A stretch of DNA of 64,000 bases from Sphingobium nicotianae (GTDB lineage: Bacteria > Pseudomonadota > Alphaproteobacteria > Sphingomonadales > Sphingomonadaceae). Numbering within the stretch: position 1 is the first letter of the stretch; every line of letters starts with the position of its first letter. The notes under the pieces are model-generated. The model was not told the origin of the DNA. It did not search any database and worked only from the letters and a program-made list of their open reading frames with translations. The stretch covers positions 124,001 to 188,000 of the forward strand of contig NZ_JAHGAW010000012.1 of NCBI RefSeq assembly GCF_018603885.1, written 5' to 3'. Of this stretch, positions 25,040 through 33,650 are shown in pieces. Made by a program: the position numbers and the translations under genes.

Positions 25040-26223
25040 GCCGCCATTGCGCGGGTTTCCGCCGCAGCCGGGAAGCCCGCCGCGATCCACGCCCGCTCGA
25101 TAGCCTGCAGCGTTCGCGCGACCTGGGGGCCCGCCTGCAATCCCATCGCGATGAGATCGCCGCCCGAGAGAGGCAGCCTGGGGATGTCCCATGCCGCCAG
25201 CTTTGCCGCGTCCTCGCCTGGAAAAGCGAAACCGAGCAGGATCTGATCGACGGCGCTTTGTGGCCCCAGCCGGTAGGCCAGTGCCTGCGCAGAGTCCGCA
25301 TCGGTGGGCGTCAGCGCTTTCTGAAGGCGCAGTCGCGCCTTGTTGGAGAGCCGTAGTCGCGCGCCGACCTGCTCGGCCAGCATGCCATCGCGCGGCAGCA
25401 GCGCGGCGAGGCGGCGCAGGCCGTCGGGCGCGACGCCGGCCTTGGCCTCCGCCGCGACCAGTGCACGCAAGGCGGTCACGCCGTCGCGATCGATCTCCGG
25501 GAGCACTGGCTTCAGCACGTCATCCTCGACCATCGCGGCCAGCACTGCGGTTGGATCGGGCAACGACAGGAGGCGGAGCAATTCGTCCGAAATGCGCTCG
25601 CGCGAAAGCGCCATGAGGCTCGTCGCGTGTTCGACGCAGGCAACATAATCGGCGGTACTGCGATCCAGCGAGCCGAAGCGGGCGACAAAGCGGAAATAGC
25701 GCAGGATGCGCAGATGATCCTCGGCGATCCGAGCATGCGGATCGCCGATGAAATGCACCCGTCGCGCTGCAAGGTCCGTCCGTCCGCCGAAATAATCGTC
25801 GAGCGTCCCATCGAGCGGATTTGCATAGAGCGCGTTCATCGTGAAGTCGCGCCGCGCCGCATCCTCGCGCCAGTCGGTGCCGAAGGCGACCGTCGCGCGC
25901 CGTCCGTCGGTCGAGACGTCGCGGCGCAGCGTCGTGATCTCCACCGGTGCGCCGCTCAGCACCGCGGTGATCGTGCCGTGGGCGATCCCTGTCGGCACCG
26001 CGCGCAGCCCCGCCGCCTTGACGCGTTTCACAACCTCCTCGGGTGTGTGGATGGTCGCGATGTCGATGTCCTTGACCGGGAGCCCGAGCAGCCCGTCCCG
26101 GACGGCGCCGCCCACGAAGCGGGCCTGGCCTGCTCCCGCGCCCAGCGCATCGCAGAGTCTGATGAGGCCGGATTGCTCGCGCCACCGGGCGGGCGGCAGG
26201 GTATCGGGCAGAGCGTCGCTCAC
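25003..26223 (-). CDS. cca: CCA tRNA nucleotidyltransferase
   Basis: Adds or repairs the 3'-CCA end of tRNAs. The 406-residue class II enzyme has the nucleotidyltransferase head with GGAVRDGLLG and the metal-binding DIDIA, then RRDFTMNALYAN and the neck motif EDHLRILRYFRFVARFG. Alphaproteobacterial enzymes of this type often act as full CCA enzymes. It ends an operon with DUF1285 and NUDIX genes, each overlapping the next by 4 bases (ATGA). The 3' end overlaps the convergent GGDEF-EAL gene by 37 bases. A poly(A) polymerase is the only close alternative. Confidence 0.93.
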   Translation of the reverse strand: MSDALPDTLPPARWREQSGLIRLCDALGAGAGQARFVGGAVRDGLLGLPVKDIDIATIHTPEEVVKRVKAAGLRAVPTGIAHGTITAVLSGAPVEITTLRRDVSTDGRRATVAFGTDWREDAARRDFTMNALYANPLDGTLDDYFGGRTDLAARRVHFIGDPHARIAEDHLRILRYFRFVARFGSLDRSTADYVACVEHATSLMALSRERISDELLRLLSLPDPTAVLAAMVEDDVLKPVLPEIDRDGVTALRALVAAEAKAGVAPDGLRRLAALLPRDGMLAEQVGARLRLSNKARLRLQKALTPTDADSAQALAYRLGPQSAVDQILLGFAFPGEDAAKLAAWDIPRLPLSGGDLIAMGLQAGPQVARTLQAIERAWIAAGFPAAAETRAMAAQMIVSALRSSQ

Positions 26224-26843
26224 GGGCGGTTCTGCATCAGGGCTGCGTCGGCGGCCTCAATCCGCCGCGCGAGATTGACCAGCATCGCCGCCGTCACGCC
26301 CCAGATGCGCCGGTCCTCCCAGATATATTCATAATAGCTGCGCTTGCTGCCCTGCCAGTCGACCGTCTCGTAACGGCGATTGACGGGATCGAGGAGGAAA
26401 TCCAGCGGCACCTCAAAGATCGCTTCCACCTCCGCCTCGGCGGGATGAAGCGGCAGATCGGGAGGAATGATGCCGACGATCGGCTCGACCGAGAAGCCGG
26501 TGCCGGTGCGGAACATGTCCGAGCGGCCGAGGATCTCGACATGCTCGCGCGGCAGCGCGATCTCTTCCTCCGCCTCACGCAGGGCGGCGGCGATCGCGTC
26601 AGGATCCTCGGGATCGAGCCGACCGCCGGGGAAGGCGACCTGCCCGGCATGTGCGCGCAGGTTTGCATGGCGCTGGGTCAGGATCATCCCGGGCTGCGGC
26701 CGGTCGGTAATGGCGATCAGCACGGCGGCGGGCGTGAAGGGGCCGTCAGGCATCGGCCGGTTCTGGTAAAGGAACACGTCCTGCACCTGCTCACGGTTGA
26801 GCGTGGGCGAGAGCGCGGCGGCGAGGCGGGCGCGCAGGGTCAT
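26220..26843 (-). CDS. CoA pyrophosphatase, NUDIX hydrolase
   Basis: 207-residue NUDIX hydrolase of the NudL/NUDT7-type group, predicted to cleave CoA or its derivatives to phosphopantetheine and 3',5'-ADP. The NUDIX box runs from GGRLDPEDPD to REAEEEIAL, and the upstream LRAHAGQVAFPGG is the CoA-pyrophosphatase signature (the UPF0035 motif). It overlaps both neighbours by 4 bases in the conserved DUF1285-NUDIX-cca operon of alphaproteobacteria. Cytoplasmic. Confidence 0.9.
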   Translation of the reverse strand: MTLRARLAAALSPTLNREQVQDVFLYQNRPMPDGPFTPAAVLIAITDRPQPGMILTQRHANLRAHAGQVAFPGGRLDPEDPDAIAAALREAEEEIALPREHVEILGRSDMFRTGTGFSVEPIVGIIPPDLPLHPAEAEVEAIFEVPLDFLLDPVNRRYETVDWQGSKRSYYEYIWEDRRIWGVTAAMLVNLARRIEAADAALMQNRP

Positions 26844-27421
26844 GGCGCTACCGTCTCCTGGGGTTCAAGCGCATGAAAGGCGCCGCCTGACCAGAGGCCG
26901 GGTGGGTCATGGCCTTCCTCGATGGCGAGCTCGGCCAGCGCATAATAGACCGGGCGGGCGATCCGCGCGCGCAGCCCGGCATCCAGCATCAGATAGGGCC
27001 GAGGGCCATGCGCGCCTGCCTCGACGACGATGGCATGCGCCGCGTCCGCCATTTCCCACAGGCCCGTCGCGCCGATCCGGAAGCGCAGCGCGCGCGCCTC
27101 GCCCATACCCTCGCTTCCCATCTCGATCGCGATGAGTGGCGCGTCGTCGACGTCGATGTCGAGCATCTCGACTGGCGTCACCAGCACATGGCGGCCATCG
27201 GCCTCTCGGCGCAATAGGCGGGCGAACAGGCTGACGAGGGCGGGCCGCAGGATGGGGCGGCCCTCATGATACCAGCGCCCTTCGGCATCGATCCGCATCC
27301 CGCTGTGGCCGCAGCGGTCCGGGTGCCATTGCTCGACCGGATAGCGCGCGGCTCCGCCCCGGTCGGCGGGCAGGCCGGCGATGATCGGTCCGGGGGTCGG
27401 ATCGGGCGGCGGGTCAATCAT
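26840..27421 (-). CDS. DUF1285 domain protein
   Basis: 193-residue cytoplasmic protein of the DUF1285 family, with the characteristic GMRIDAEGRWYHEGRPILRP opening and a later RPYLMLDAGLRARIARPVYYAL segment. Function is unknown, although structures of relatives suggest a ligand-binding fold. ATG 27421 is the best start (MIDPPPDP). It is the first gene of the operon with the NUDIX and cca genes. The constant linkage to CCA transferase and CoA pyrophosphatase suggests a housekeeping role. Confidence 0.88.
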   Translation of the reverse strand: MIDPPPDPTPGPIIAGLPADRGGAARYPVEQWHPDRCGHSGMRIDAEGRWYHEGRPILRPALVSLFARLLRREADGRHVLVTPVEMLDIDVDDAPLIAIEMGSEGMGEARALRFRIGATGLWEMADAAHAIVVEAGAHGPRPYLMLDAGLRARIARPVYYALAELAIEEGHDPPGLWSGGAFHALEPQETVAP

Positions 27422-27531
27422 GGTCCAGCAGATAGGCATGTGCGCCCGCCTTGGCAAAGGGAAGGCTCATGCCCGCTTGCGGGCGCATCCGGGAAAGCGC
27501 ACCTTCACCGCGTAAAAATGGGAGGGAAGGC

Positions 27532-27912
27532 ATGATGCGCGGAAGAATGATGACGGGCATGGGCGGCGTGGCCCTGCTGGCGGCGGGTTATGCGGCGGGC
27601 GCGGCCGATGCGCCGAAGCCCAAGGGCTATATCCTCGCCGAGGTCAATGTGACCGATGCCGAGGGAATGAAGCCCTATGCCGCCGCCACGCCTGCAATAA
27701 TCGCCAGATTTGGCGGCCATTATATCGTGCGGGCCGGCAAGACCGCCTCGCTGGAAGGCGCGCCACCGGCGCCACGCATCGCGGTGATCGAGTTTCCGAG
27801 CTTCGCGGCCGCGCAGGCCTATTACAACTCGCCGGAATATTCGGCAATCCGCCCGGTCCGCCAGAAGGCGGCGACCAGCCGGCTGTTCCTGGTCGAAGGA
27901 ACGGCGCCCTGA
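27532..27912 (+). CDS. DUF1330 domain protein with N-terminal signal or anchor
   Basis: 126 residues. A hydrophobic N-terminus (MMTGMGGVALLAAGYAAGAA) suggests export, followed by a DUF1330 dimeric ferredoxin-like domain (about 32-125) containing GYILAEVNVTD, FGGHYIVRAG, IAVIEFPSF and YYNSPEYSAIRP. DUF1330 proteins are usually cytoplasmic and about 95 residues; the added signal is less common. GGAGGGAAGG just before ATG 27532 is a strong ribosome-binding site. Function unknown. It is divergent from the DUF1285 operon with a gap of 110 bases. Confidence 0.8.
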   Translation: MMRGRMMTGMGGVALLAAGYAAGAADAPKPKGYILAEVNVTDAEGMKPYAAATPAIIARFGGHYIVRAGKTASLEGAPPAPRIAVIEFPSFAAAQAYYNSPEYSAIRPVRQKAATSRLFLVEGTAP

Positions 27913-27928
27913 GTCTTGCCGCGCAATC

Positions 27929-28489
27929 TTAACGCGCAGTTCTAGTCTGCCCGGCGAGGGGAAACGGCAGGCCGCGTGGGCCGAGTGTGCCGGTGATGGG
28001 CAGGGCCATGCCAGCCGGCTGGCGCGTGAGCAGCCGGTGCCGCTCGACCGGACCCGGGACGTCCCACCCTGCCGTGCGCCGCGCGTCGAAGCCCCAGAAG
28101 CGGCCATAATATTCTGGATCGCCGATCATCACGAGCGGATCGCTGTCCGGCGTCCGGTCGACGGTCTCGATCAGCCAGTCCATTAGCGCCCGCCCGATGC
28201 CGTGGCGCTGCGCGTCCGGCTGGACGGCGACTGGGCCGACCATGATGAGCGGGCTCTGCGTCCCGTCCGGTTCGTGCAGGGCGACCGGCCAGCATTGCAG
28301 CGTGCCGAGCAGGCGGCCATCGGCATCGCGGGCGGCGAAGCTCAGGTCGGTGAACCAGGCCATGCCGAGACGGATGCGATAGGCGGTGCGGCCGTGGCGA
28401 TTGGGGCCGAAGGCCGCGTCGAGCAGCGCGGCGATCGCCGCGTCTCCCGTTCCCGTCAATGACTCTATCCCGATCGCTGGCACCGTCAC
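27929..28489 (-). CDS. GNAT family N-acetyltransferase
   Basis: Acetyltransferase of about 186 residues related to the YhbS group. The acetyl-CoA-binding segment is GPVAVQPDAQRHGIGRALM and the C-terminal part includes MIGDPEYYGRFWGFDARR, typical of predicted N-acetyltransferases of that group. The start is uncertain: GTG 28489 (VTVPAIGIESL) matches the family's N-terminus, whereas a TTG at 28570 would add 27 residues. It is convergent with the DUF1330 gene and divergent from folB. Substrate unknown. Confidence 0.8.
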   Translation of the reverse strand: MTVPAIGIESLTGTGDAAIAALLDAAFGPNRHGRTAYRIRLGMAWFTDLSFAARDADGRLLGTLQCWPVALHEPDGTQSPLIMVGPVAVQPDAQRHGIGRALMDWLIETVDRTPDSDPLVMIGDPEYYGRFWGFDARRTAGWDVPGPVERHRLLTRQPAGMALPITGTLGPRGLPFPLAGQTRTAR

Positions 28490-28608
28490 CGCTTGCCGTC
28501 CGCCTTCGTAGCGGGCAATAGCGCCCGAGGCGGCGGCCTTTAGCGGTTCGCGTCCAAATGAAAAGCGCAATTTAAGGGCGACGAATGACCGGGCCAGGCG
28601 GAGCGACG

Positions 28609-28980
28609 ATGGACGATAGGCTGGTGCTCGAGATCGACGATCTCGAAGTCGACGTGCTGACCGGCATCTACTCGGAGGAGACCCATCTCCCCCAGCCGCT
28701 GCGCATGAGCATCCGCGTGCTGCTGAAGCATGCCGATCACTACGAGCCGGACGCGCCGCTCAGCATGTCCAAGAATTATATGGACCTCAAGCACGCCGCG
28801 ACCACCGCGCTGACCCGCGGCCAGCATTTCACCCTGATCGAGGCAGTGGCCGATCACATCATCGACACGCTCTTCCTGCAGGACGAGAAGGCGCTGCACG
28901 TCACGGTCAAGATCGTGAAGCTGGCGCTCTCCGAGCGGCACGAGAAGATCGGCATCACGCTGGGACGCTGGCGGAAGTGA
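28609..28980 (+). CDS. folB: Dihydroneopterin aldolase family protein
   Basis: About 123 residues of the FolB/FolX T-fold family. FolB converts dihydroneopterin to 6-hydroxymethyl-dihydropterin in folate synthesis. The segment [20 protein letters not shown] is the family opening, the catalytic-region MDLKHAATTAL and the Glu of TLIEAVADHI are present, and the protein ends with a strand VKIVKLALSERHEKIGITL. The usual Tyr of FolB is in KNYMDLK. ATG 28609 follows GGAG; ATG 28585 also has AAGGG and would add 8 residues. It is the last core gene before the accessory block. Confidence 0.8.
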   Translation: MDDRLVLEIDDLEVDVLTGIYSEETHLPQPLRMSIRVLLKHADHYEPDAPLSMSKNYMDLKHAATTALTRGQHFTLIEAVADHIIDTLFLQDEKALHVTVKIVKLALSERHEKIGITLGRWRK

Positions 28981-29014
28981 CCGATGCATGCATGTGGATG
29001 CTGCGGTAGCCGCA

Positions 29015-29185
29015 GCGAAGCGGCGAAGAAATGAGACGCTGTTCTCATCGCTGGGTCACGCCCAGTCTGTGCTGAGAGCCTAGCACTATGTCTACGACCA
29101 TGTGCGGTCGCACAGCGGGATAGCTGGGCTGACGCCCGCCGATGCCGCCAGGCGGCTTGTGCGACACCGCCAGACGGCACCATGA
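29015..29185 (+). mobile_element. Remnant of IS3-type transposase (OrfB C-terminus)
   Basis: A decayed reading frame reads RRRNETLFSSLGHAQSVLRA, a stop (TAG 29081-29083), then YVYDHVRSHSGIAGLTPADA and ends at TGA 29183-29185. This matches the end of IS3-family integrase-type transposases (consensus NETLF-SLAHAR...W--DYN--RPHS-LG-LTPAE), with the conserved Trp codon changed to a stop. No inverted repeats or upstream OrfA were found. It sits exactly between folB and the accessory genes, and marks the left border of that block. The rest of the gap (to 29331) shows no gene. Confidence 0.7.
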
Positions 29186-29331
29186 CCAAGTTTTCTGCGT
29201 TGTTCAAAGGTTCAATCACCGGCACTAGACCTCGATGAAATCGATAGCCGAAAAATGAGAAAATCTCATCTTTTACTGCAAAGAATAGTGAGTATATAGG
29301 ATGGATTCGCTGGATCGGTGGGGAGGGGAAT

Positions 29332-30102
29332 TTGCTGGATGTGCCGATAAGCCGAGGGCAAATCGCGCGCCAGTTCCTGAGCGCGGCGAAGGGCGTCCTG
29401 CTGGATTGGGATGGTTGCGTCGCTATTGAGAATCGCGTGTTGTGCTCGGCGAAAAAGCTGATCGAGCAGCATGCCGGTCGCATCGCGATCGTTTCGAACA
29501 ACTCGACTCATGTCTCGGCAGATCTCGCCGCCGTCCTTGCAAGACATGGCCTGGACGTGCCGGAACACCGCATTCTGCTCGCTGGTGTGGAGGCGATCCG
29601 GCATGTCTCAGCGCGGGGAGCGAGACGTGTCATGATGATCGGCTCGCCGAAGGTGAGACAGTTCGCGCGTATGCAGGGCATTGTCCTGGTCCGGGAGAAC
29701 GCCGACCTTGTCGTTCTCGCCCGCGACGCCCGTTTCACCTATGCCAAGCTGGAGCGGGCGGCGAATGCTTTGCAGCGCGGGGCCGATCTCGTGGTGGCAA
29801 ATGTGGACCGCACACATCCGGGCATCGGGAATCGACTTGTCCCTGAGACCGGCTCGCTACTGGAGGCATTGCTGGCCTGCGTCGACGGCGTCCGGGACAA
29901 AATGCGGGTGATTGGCAAGCCGGCGCCCCTGCTCTTTGAGCTGGCCTGCGAACGACTGTCCGTCACACCGGGAGAAGCCGTGATGATTGGCGACAATCCG
30001 GAGACCGACGGCGAAGGTGCGAGGCGCGCCGGCATCCACGCAATCCTCGTCGGCGGTGCATCGCCGCTCCGGCTCGAGCATTTGATCGAGCCGTCTGTCT
30101 GA
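29332..30102 (+). CDS. HAD-IIA family phosphatase
   Basis: 256-residue cytoplasmic hydrolase of the haloacid dehalogenase superfamily, subfamily IIA (NagD/p-nitrophenylphosphatase-like). Motif I is LLDWDGCVAIEN (nucleophile Asp25, acid/base Asp27), motif II VSNNSTHVS, motif III in VIGKPAPLLFE and motif IV MIGDNPETDGEGA. Known relatives dephosphorylate phosphoglycolate, glycerol-phosphate, nucleotides or sugar phosphates. The start is TTG 29332 behind a strong GGGAGGGG. It converges on the RpiR gene (1 base between stops). Next to an organophosphate importer and phospholipase C, it may release phosphate from the imported ester; the substrate is not proven. Confidence 0.85.
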   Translation: MLDVPISRGQIARQFLSAAKGVLLDWDGCVAIENRVLCSAKKLIEQHAGRIAIVSNNSTHVSADLAAVLARHGLDVPEHRILLAGVEAIRHVSARGARRVMMIGSPKVRQFARMQGIVLVRENADLVVLARDARFTYAKLERAANALQRGADLVVANVDRTHPGIGNRLVPETGSLLEALLACVDGVRDKMRVIGKPAPLLFELACERLSVTPGEAVMIGDNPETDGEGARRAGIHAILVGGASPLRLEHLIEPSV

Positions 30103-30103
30103 C

Positions 30104-31003
30104 CTAGAAACGCTTGATCGAAAGGACGTCGAACGTCTTCTTGAGGACGTCCGTGGCATGATCATAGTCGACCAGGGCAAGGCCGGCAATAAGTGCGTCG
30201 ACCACGCAAAGCTGCGCGATCCGGCTGGTCATCGCCTCGGTCCGGAAGCGCGTCTCCCGTGCCATGGTGAACAGGACGACGTCGGCGAAGGCCTGTATCG
30301 GCGATCGCGCGAAATTGGTGATGACGATGGTTTTCGCGCCGGCCTCCTTGGCCAAGCGCGTGGCGGCGACCGTCTCCAGCGTCGCGCCGCTATGCGAGAT
30401 GGTGATCGCCGCGACATCAGGTCCGCAGCGCGAGGCGCTGATCGCCTGCACATGGCTATCGGTAACGGCGCGCGCATCGATGCCGATGCGCAGCAAGCGA
30501 TAATGGGCATCGTCGGCGATCGGAGCGGACGAGCCGATGCCATAGACCTCCACACGCTTGGCTGCCCGCACGACCGACACGGCCTGCGCGAGCGATTCGG
30601 GTTCGAGTACGGAAAGCGTGTCGCGCAGTGCCTGAATGCCGGAATGGAAGACCTTGCGGCAGACAGTGTCGATGTCATCGTCCCGATCGAGATCTTCATG
30701 GATGAACTGGACTGGCTGGACGATCTCCTGGGCGAGGCTGAGCTTCATTTGCTGGAAGCCGGAGAGGCCGATGCTGCGGCAGAAGTTGATGACACTTCCC
30801 TCGCTGACACCCGTCGCTTCCGAAAGTTCCGTGACCGACATGCCGACGATATCCTCCGGCCGCTCGAGGATGAACTGGGCGATCCGCTGGGCGCTCCGCG
30901 CCATGTTGGGCTGCGCGACGCGAATTCGGGTGAGCGCGTTGTCGACGGGGCGCGTATCGGTCTGGTTGGCCCTGCCCTTTTGGGCGTCGTTTCGAATCGC
31001 CAT
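30104..31003 (-). CDS. MurR/RpiR family transcriptional regulator
   Basis: 299-residue repressor/activator with an N-terminal RpiR helix-turn-helix (about 25-100; VTELSEATGVSEGSVINFCR is the recognition unit) and a C-terminal SIS domain (about 130-280; VYGIGSSAPIADDAHYRLL and ITISHSGATLETV), which usually senses a phosphosugar. ATG 31003 is preferred because GAGG lies 7 bases before it; ATG 31015 is an alternative. It is divergent from the TonB receptor/ABC/phospholipase genes and probably controls them; a palindrome just upstream may be its operator. The effector could be a phosphorylated product of the imported compound. Confidence 0.88.
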   Translation of the reverse strand: MAIRNDAQKGRANQTDTRPVDNALTRIRVAQPNMARSAQRIAQFILERPEDIVGMSVTELSEATGVSEGSVINFCRSIGLSGFQQMKLSLAQEIVQPVQFIHEDLDRDDDIDTVCRKVFHSGIQALRDTLSVLEPESLAQAVSVVRAAKRVEVYGIGSSAPIADDAHYRLLRIGIDARAVTDSHVQAISASRCGPDVAAITISHSGATLETVAATRLAKEAGAKTIVITNFARSPIQAFADVVLFTMARETRFRTEAMTSRIAQLCVVDALIAGLALVDYDHATDVLKKTFDVLSIKRF

Positions 31004-31057
31004 CGTCGTCCTCATCCCCTGGCGTCCGCATCCTCTCTCAGCAGGGCGGCCGCATAA

Positions 31058-31074
31058 ATTGAGTTTCGCTCAAT
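31058..31074. promoter_or_regulatory. Candidate operator for the RpiR regulator
   Basis: ATTGAGTTTCGCTCAAT: a 6-bp inverted repeat around a 5-base centre, 55 bases upstream of the RpiR start and within the divergent promoter region. RpiR-family sites are commonly short AT-rich palindromes of this size. No experimental support. Confidence 0.4.
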
Positions 31075-31127
31075 AGGATGTGAGCGGCCTCAAAGCCAGC
31101 AAAATCAGGCTCATGCGTCGCCTGAAA

Positions 31128-31178
31128 ACTCATATGATAATGCGATATGCTCATTTTAAATGTCAAAATTATATGAGT
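31128..31178. promoter_or_regulatory. AT-rich inverted repeats upstream of TonB receptor gene
   Basis: ACTCATAT (31128-31135) and ATATGAGT (31171-31178) are exact reverse complements 35 bases apart within an AT-rich stretch, with GATATGCTCAT (31144-31154) between them resembling a further half-site. Position 140-190 bases before the receptor start suits regulator binding. The rest of the 31016-31317 gap holds no gene. Confidence 0.35.
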
Positions 31179-31317
31179 ATTTTTCATTTCTCTGTCACAT
31201 CGACTCCCTAGAGGAGGCTCGTCCACGGCAACCGATCAATGCCCTCCGCGCCGGCAAGGTGCGGCGGAATCATCAGCGATGCCCGTGAGAAGACGAACCA
31301 TTCCTGGGGGACGAACC

Positions 31318-33495
31318 GTGACCAAGCGCTCTTATCATCCACTCGCCCATGTTCTGGCGGTCCTGTCGGTAGCCGCGACATGGTCTGGCGGTGCCGCCCA
31401 TGCCGCCGATGTCTCGGAAGCGGCGGATGCGGCCGAAGGTGGCGCCACGGATCGCGACGCGATCATCGTGACCGGCCAGCGTGTCGAAGTCTCGCGCACG
31501 GCCGACGAGGCAGTCCAGTTCGGCAATTATGTCCAGATCGTCGGCGCGCAGGAAATCGAGGCAAGCGGCGCGAGCAATTTCGCGGAGCTCGCCCAGTTCC
31601 TCATCAAAGGCGCAAACGTCGGCTATTCGCCGGACGAGGGCGAATATACCATTCGTCTGGACGGCGGCGGCGACCGCGACACGCTTGTCGTCCTCGACGG
31701 CGTGCCGCTTTACGATCGCGGCCCGGCGCTGGAGGAGATCTGGGGCACCACGACCATCGACCCGCATATGATCGAGCATGTCGAGGTCTTTCGCGGCGGC
31801 AACAGCCTCTTCTTCGGTTCCAACGGCGGCATCGGCGTCGTCAGCATCGTGACCAAGCGGCCGGACGGCAAGAACGGCGTCGAGCTGGGAGCATCCTACG
31901 GCTCGTTCAATTCGCGTGAGCTGTGGGGTGATGCGCGGGGCACACTCGACAAGGAAGGCCGCCTCAGCGTGATGGTTTACGGCAGCGTCCAGAACACTGA
32001 CGGCCCGCGCATCTTCAATCCCGCCGACTTCGTCGACAATGTGAAGATCGCCGGTGGCGTGCAGCCCTATCCGCTCAACCGCAACAATGTCGGCGTGAAG
32101 CTACTATACGCTCCCACCGAAGCGACCGAGCTGCGCCTCAACGGACAATATACCCAGATCGAGTTCCAGGACGCTTTCCCGGACAACGAGACCTATTCGC
32201 CCAATCGCGTGCGCTACCCAATCATCGACGGCAGCCTCGCTCACCGCTGGTCGGACAAGCTGCTGACCGAATTCTCGGCCTATTGGAGCAACCCGAAGCT
32301 CAACAATACCGAGACCTATGCCGAAATCTGCCGGCAAGTCGCGGGCTGCATCAATCCGGACAATGGCAAGGCAGTGGCCTTCGGCGTCGCGACCGGCCGC
32401 TCCATTGCCTATGACTATAAGGGGTTTGGAGCGGCCTCGAAGGTCAGCGGATTCATGGAATATGGCCTCAATTTCCGGAACACCTTAACGCTTGCCGATA
32501 TCGGCGAAGCGGTCCTTGGTATCCAGCGCGTCGGCTATCGCAACGACTCAGACCCGGTGTTCAAGATTTCCAACAAGTGGAACAACACGACCGGCGTCTA
32601 TCTTGACCTGCGCCCCAAGCTTCCGTTCAGCCCGAACACGAACATCAGCCTGGCCGGCCGCCTGGATTTCTCCAAGGCGTTCGACAGCAAGTTCATCTGG
32701 AAATTCGGCATTCGCCAGCCGATTGGTGATTTCTACGTCCGCGCCAATGGCGGCACATCCTACAGCCTGCCGAAGACCAACGAGCTGTTCATGCAAACGG
32801 TGACGCAGGTCGGCAATCCCGACCTCAAGCCGGAATCGACGAAGACCTTCAACGCCGCGGCCGGCTTTGCGAAACTGCTGGGTGACGTCAATGTCAGCGC
32901 CGAACTGGGCTGGTTCCATACCGACATCTCGCAGCGCATCCAGTCCACGTCGGGCCTGACGCCAAACACCTATTTCAACAATACCGCACTCACCCAGATC
33001 CGCGGCCTTACCGCCGACTTCAGCCTCTCGATCGGCAAGCAGTGGTCCTTCACCAGCAGCTTCACGCGACAAAAGGCGCATCTCAAGGGCTCCGACCTGC
33101 AGATCAACGAGACGCCGGAATATATGATTCAGGGCACAGCGGCCTGGAATTCGCCTGATCAGCGTTTCCACATCAGCCTGTTCCCGCGCTACCAAGGGCC
33201 GGAATATTCGACCGGCGGACCCAACAACAAGTTTCGCCACAATTTCGGCAATTATTTCGTGATGAACGGCTCGATCGCCTTCTGGGCGGGCGAGGAACGC
33301 CAGCACCGCTTCCAGCTCCGCGTCGTCAACATTTTCGACAAGCTGTATGCAGAGCGCTACGGCTACGGAAACATGCGCTTCAGCCAGGCCGCCGTGCAGG
33401 GCAAGCTCAAGACCACGGACGATGCTTATTATTACGGCTATCCTTTCGAGGGCAAGCCGCGCAGCGTCTTCTTCTCCTACCAGACGAACTTCTGA
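31318..33495 (+). CDS. TonB-dependent receptor
   Basis: Outer-membrane gated beta-barrel importer of about 725 residues. GTG 31318 behind GGGGG is the likely start, giving a signal peptide ending AAHAAD. A TonB box-like IIVTGQRVE precedes the plug domain (about 40-160; TIRLDGGGDRDTLVVLDGVPL and VEVFRGGNSLFFGSNGGIGVV). The barrel ends KPRSVFFSYQTNF with the terminal Phe needed for barrel assembly. It is the first gene of a run with PhnD-, PhnC- and PhnE-like ABC importer genes and phospholipase C, so the ligand is likely a phosphorus-containing organic compound. A hairpin (33591-33619) separates it from phnD and may set lower expression of the downstream genes. Confidence 0.93.
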   Translation: MTKRSYHPLAHVLAVLSVAATWSGGAAHAADVSEAADAAEGGATDRDAIIVTGQRVEVSRTADEAVQFGNYVQIVGAQEIEASGASNFAELAQFLIKGANVGYSPDEGEYTIRLDGGGDRDTLVVLDGVPLYDRGPALEEIWGTTTIDPHMIEHVEVFRGGNSLFFGSNGGIGVVSIVTKRPDGKNGVELGASYGSFNSRELWGDARGTLDKEGRLSVMVYGSVQNTDGPRIFNPADFVDNVKIAGGVQPYPLNRNNVGVKLLYAPTEATELRLNGQYTQIEFQDAFPDNETYSPNRVRYPIIDGSLAHRWSDKLLTEFSAYWSNPKLNNTETYAEICRQVAGCINPDNGKAVAFGVATGRSIAYDYKGFGAASKVSGFMEYGLNFRNTLTLADIGEAVLGIQRVGYRNDSDPVFKISNKWNNTTGVYLDLRPKLPFSPNTNISLAGRLDFSKAFDSKFIWKFGIRQPIGDFYVRANGGTSYSLPKTNELFMQTVTQVGNPDLKPESTKTFNAAAGFAKLLGDVNVSAELGWFHTDISQRIQSTSGLTPNTYFNNTALTQIRGLTADFSLSIGKQWSFTSSFTRQKAHLKGSDLQINETPEYMIQGTAAWNSPDQRFHISLFPRYQGPEYSTGGPNNKFRHNFGNYFVMNGSIAFWAGEERQHRFQLRVVNIFDKLYAERYGYGNMRFSQAAVQGKLKTTDDAYYYGYPFEGKPRSVFFSYQTNF

Positions 33496-33590
33496 GGAAT
33501 GCGGGAGCGACGTCTCGGCGCCGCTCCCGCCGACAAGCCGATGAACCTCGTCGCCCCTCTGCCCATCCATCGGCACCTTTCATCGCGCTG

Positions 33591-33619
33591 TCACGCCGAA
33601 CGCCTAGCGCTCGGCGTGA
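33591..33619. terminator. Intercistronic hairpin between receptor and ABC genes
   Basis: TCACGCCGA (33591-33599) and TCGGCGTGA (33611-33619) form a 9-bp stem with an 11-base loop that is itself partly palindromic (GCCTAGCGC). No T-run follows, so it is better read as a transcript-stabilising or attenuating hairpin than as a full terminator. Confidence 0.5.
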
Positions 33620-33650
33620 TTGGCGCCGCGCGCCGAGGGTGGAAGGAACG

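Noticed and set aside
31186..31206. CTGTCAC in the receptor promoter as a Pho box half-site
   Set aside because: Only one half-site was found; the second CTGTCA repeat at the right spacing is absent.
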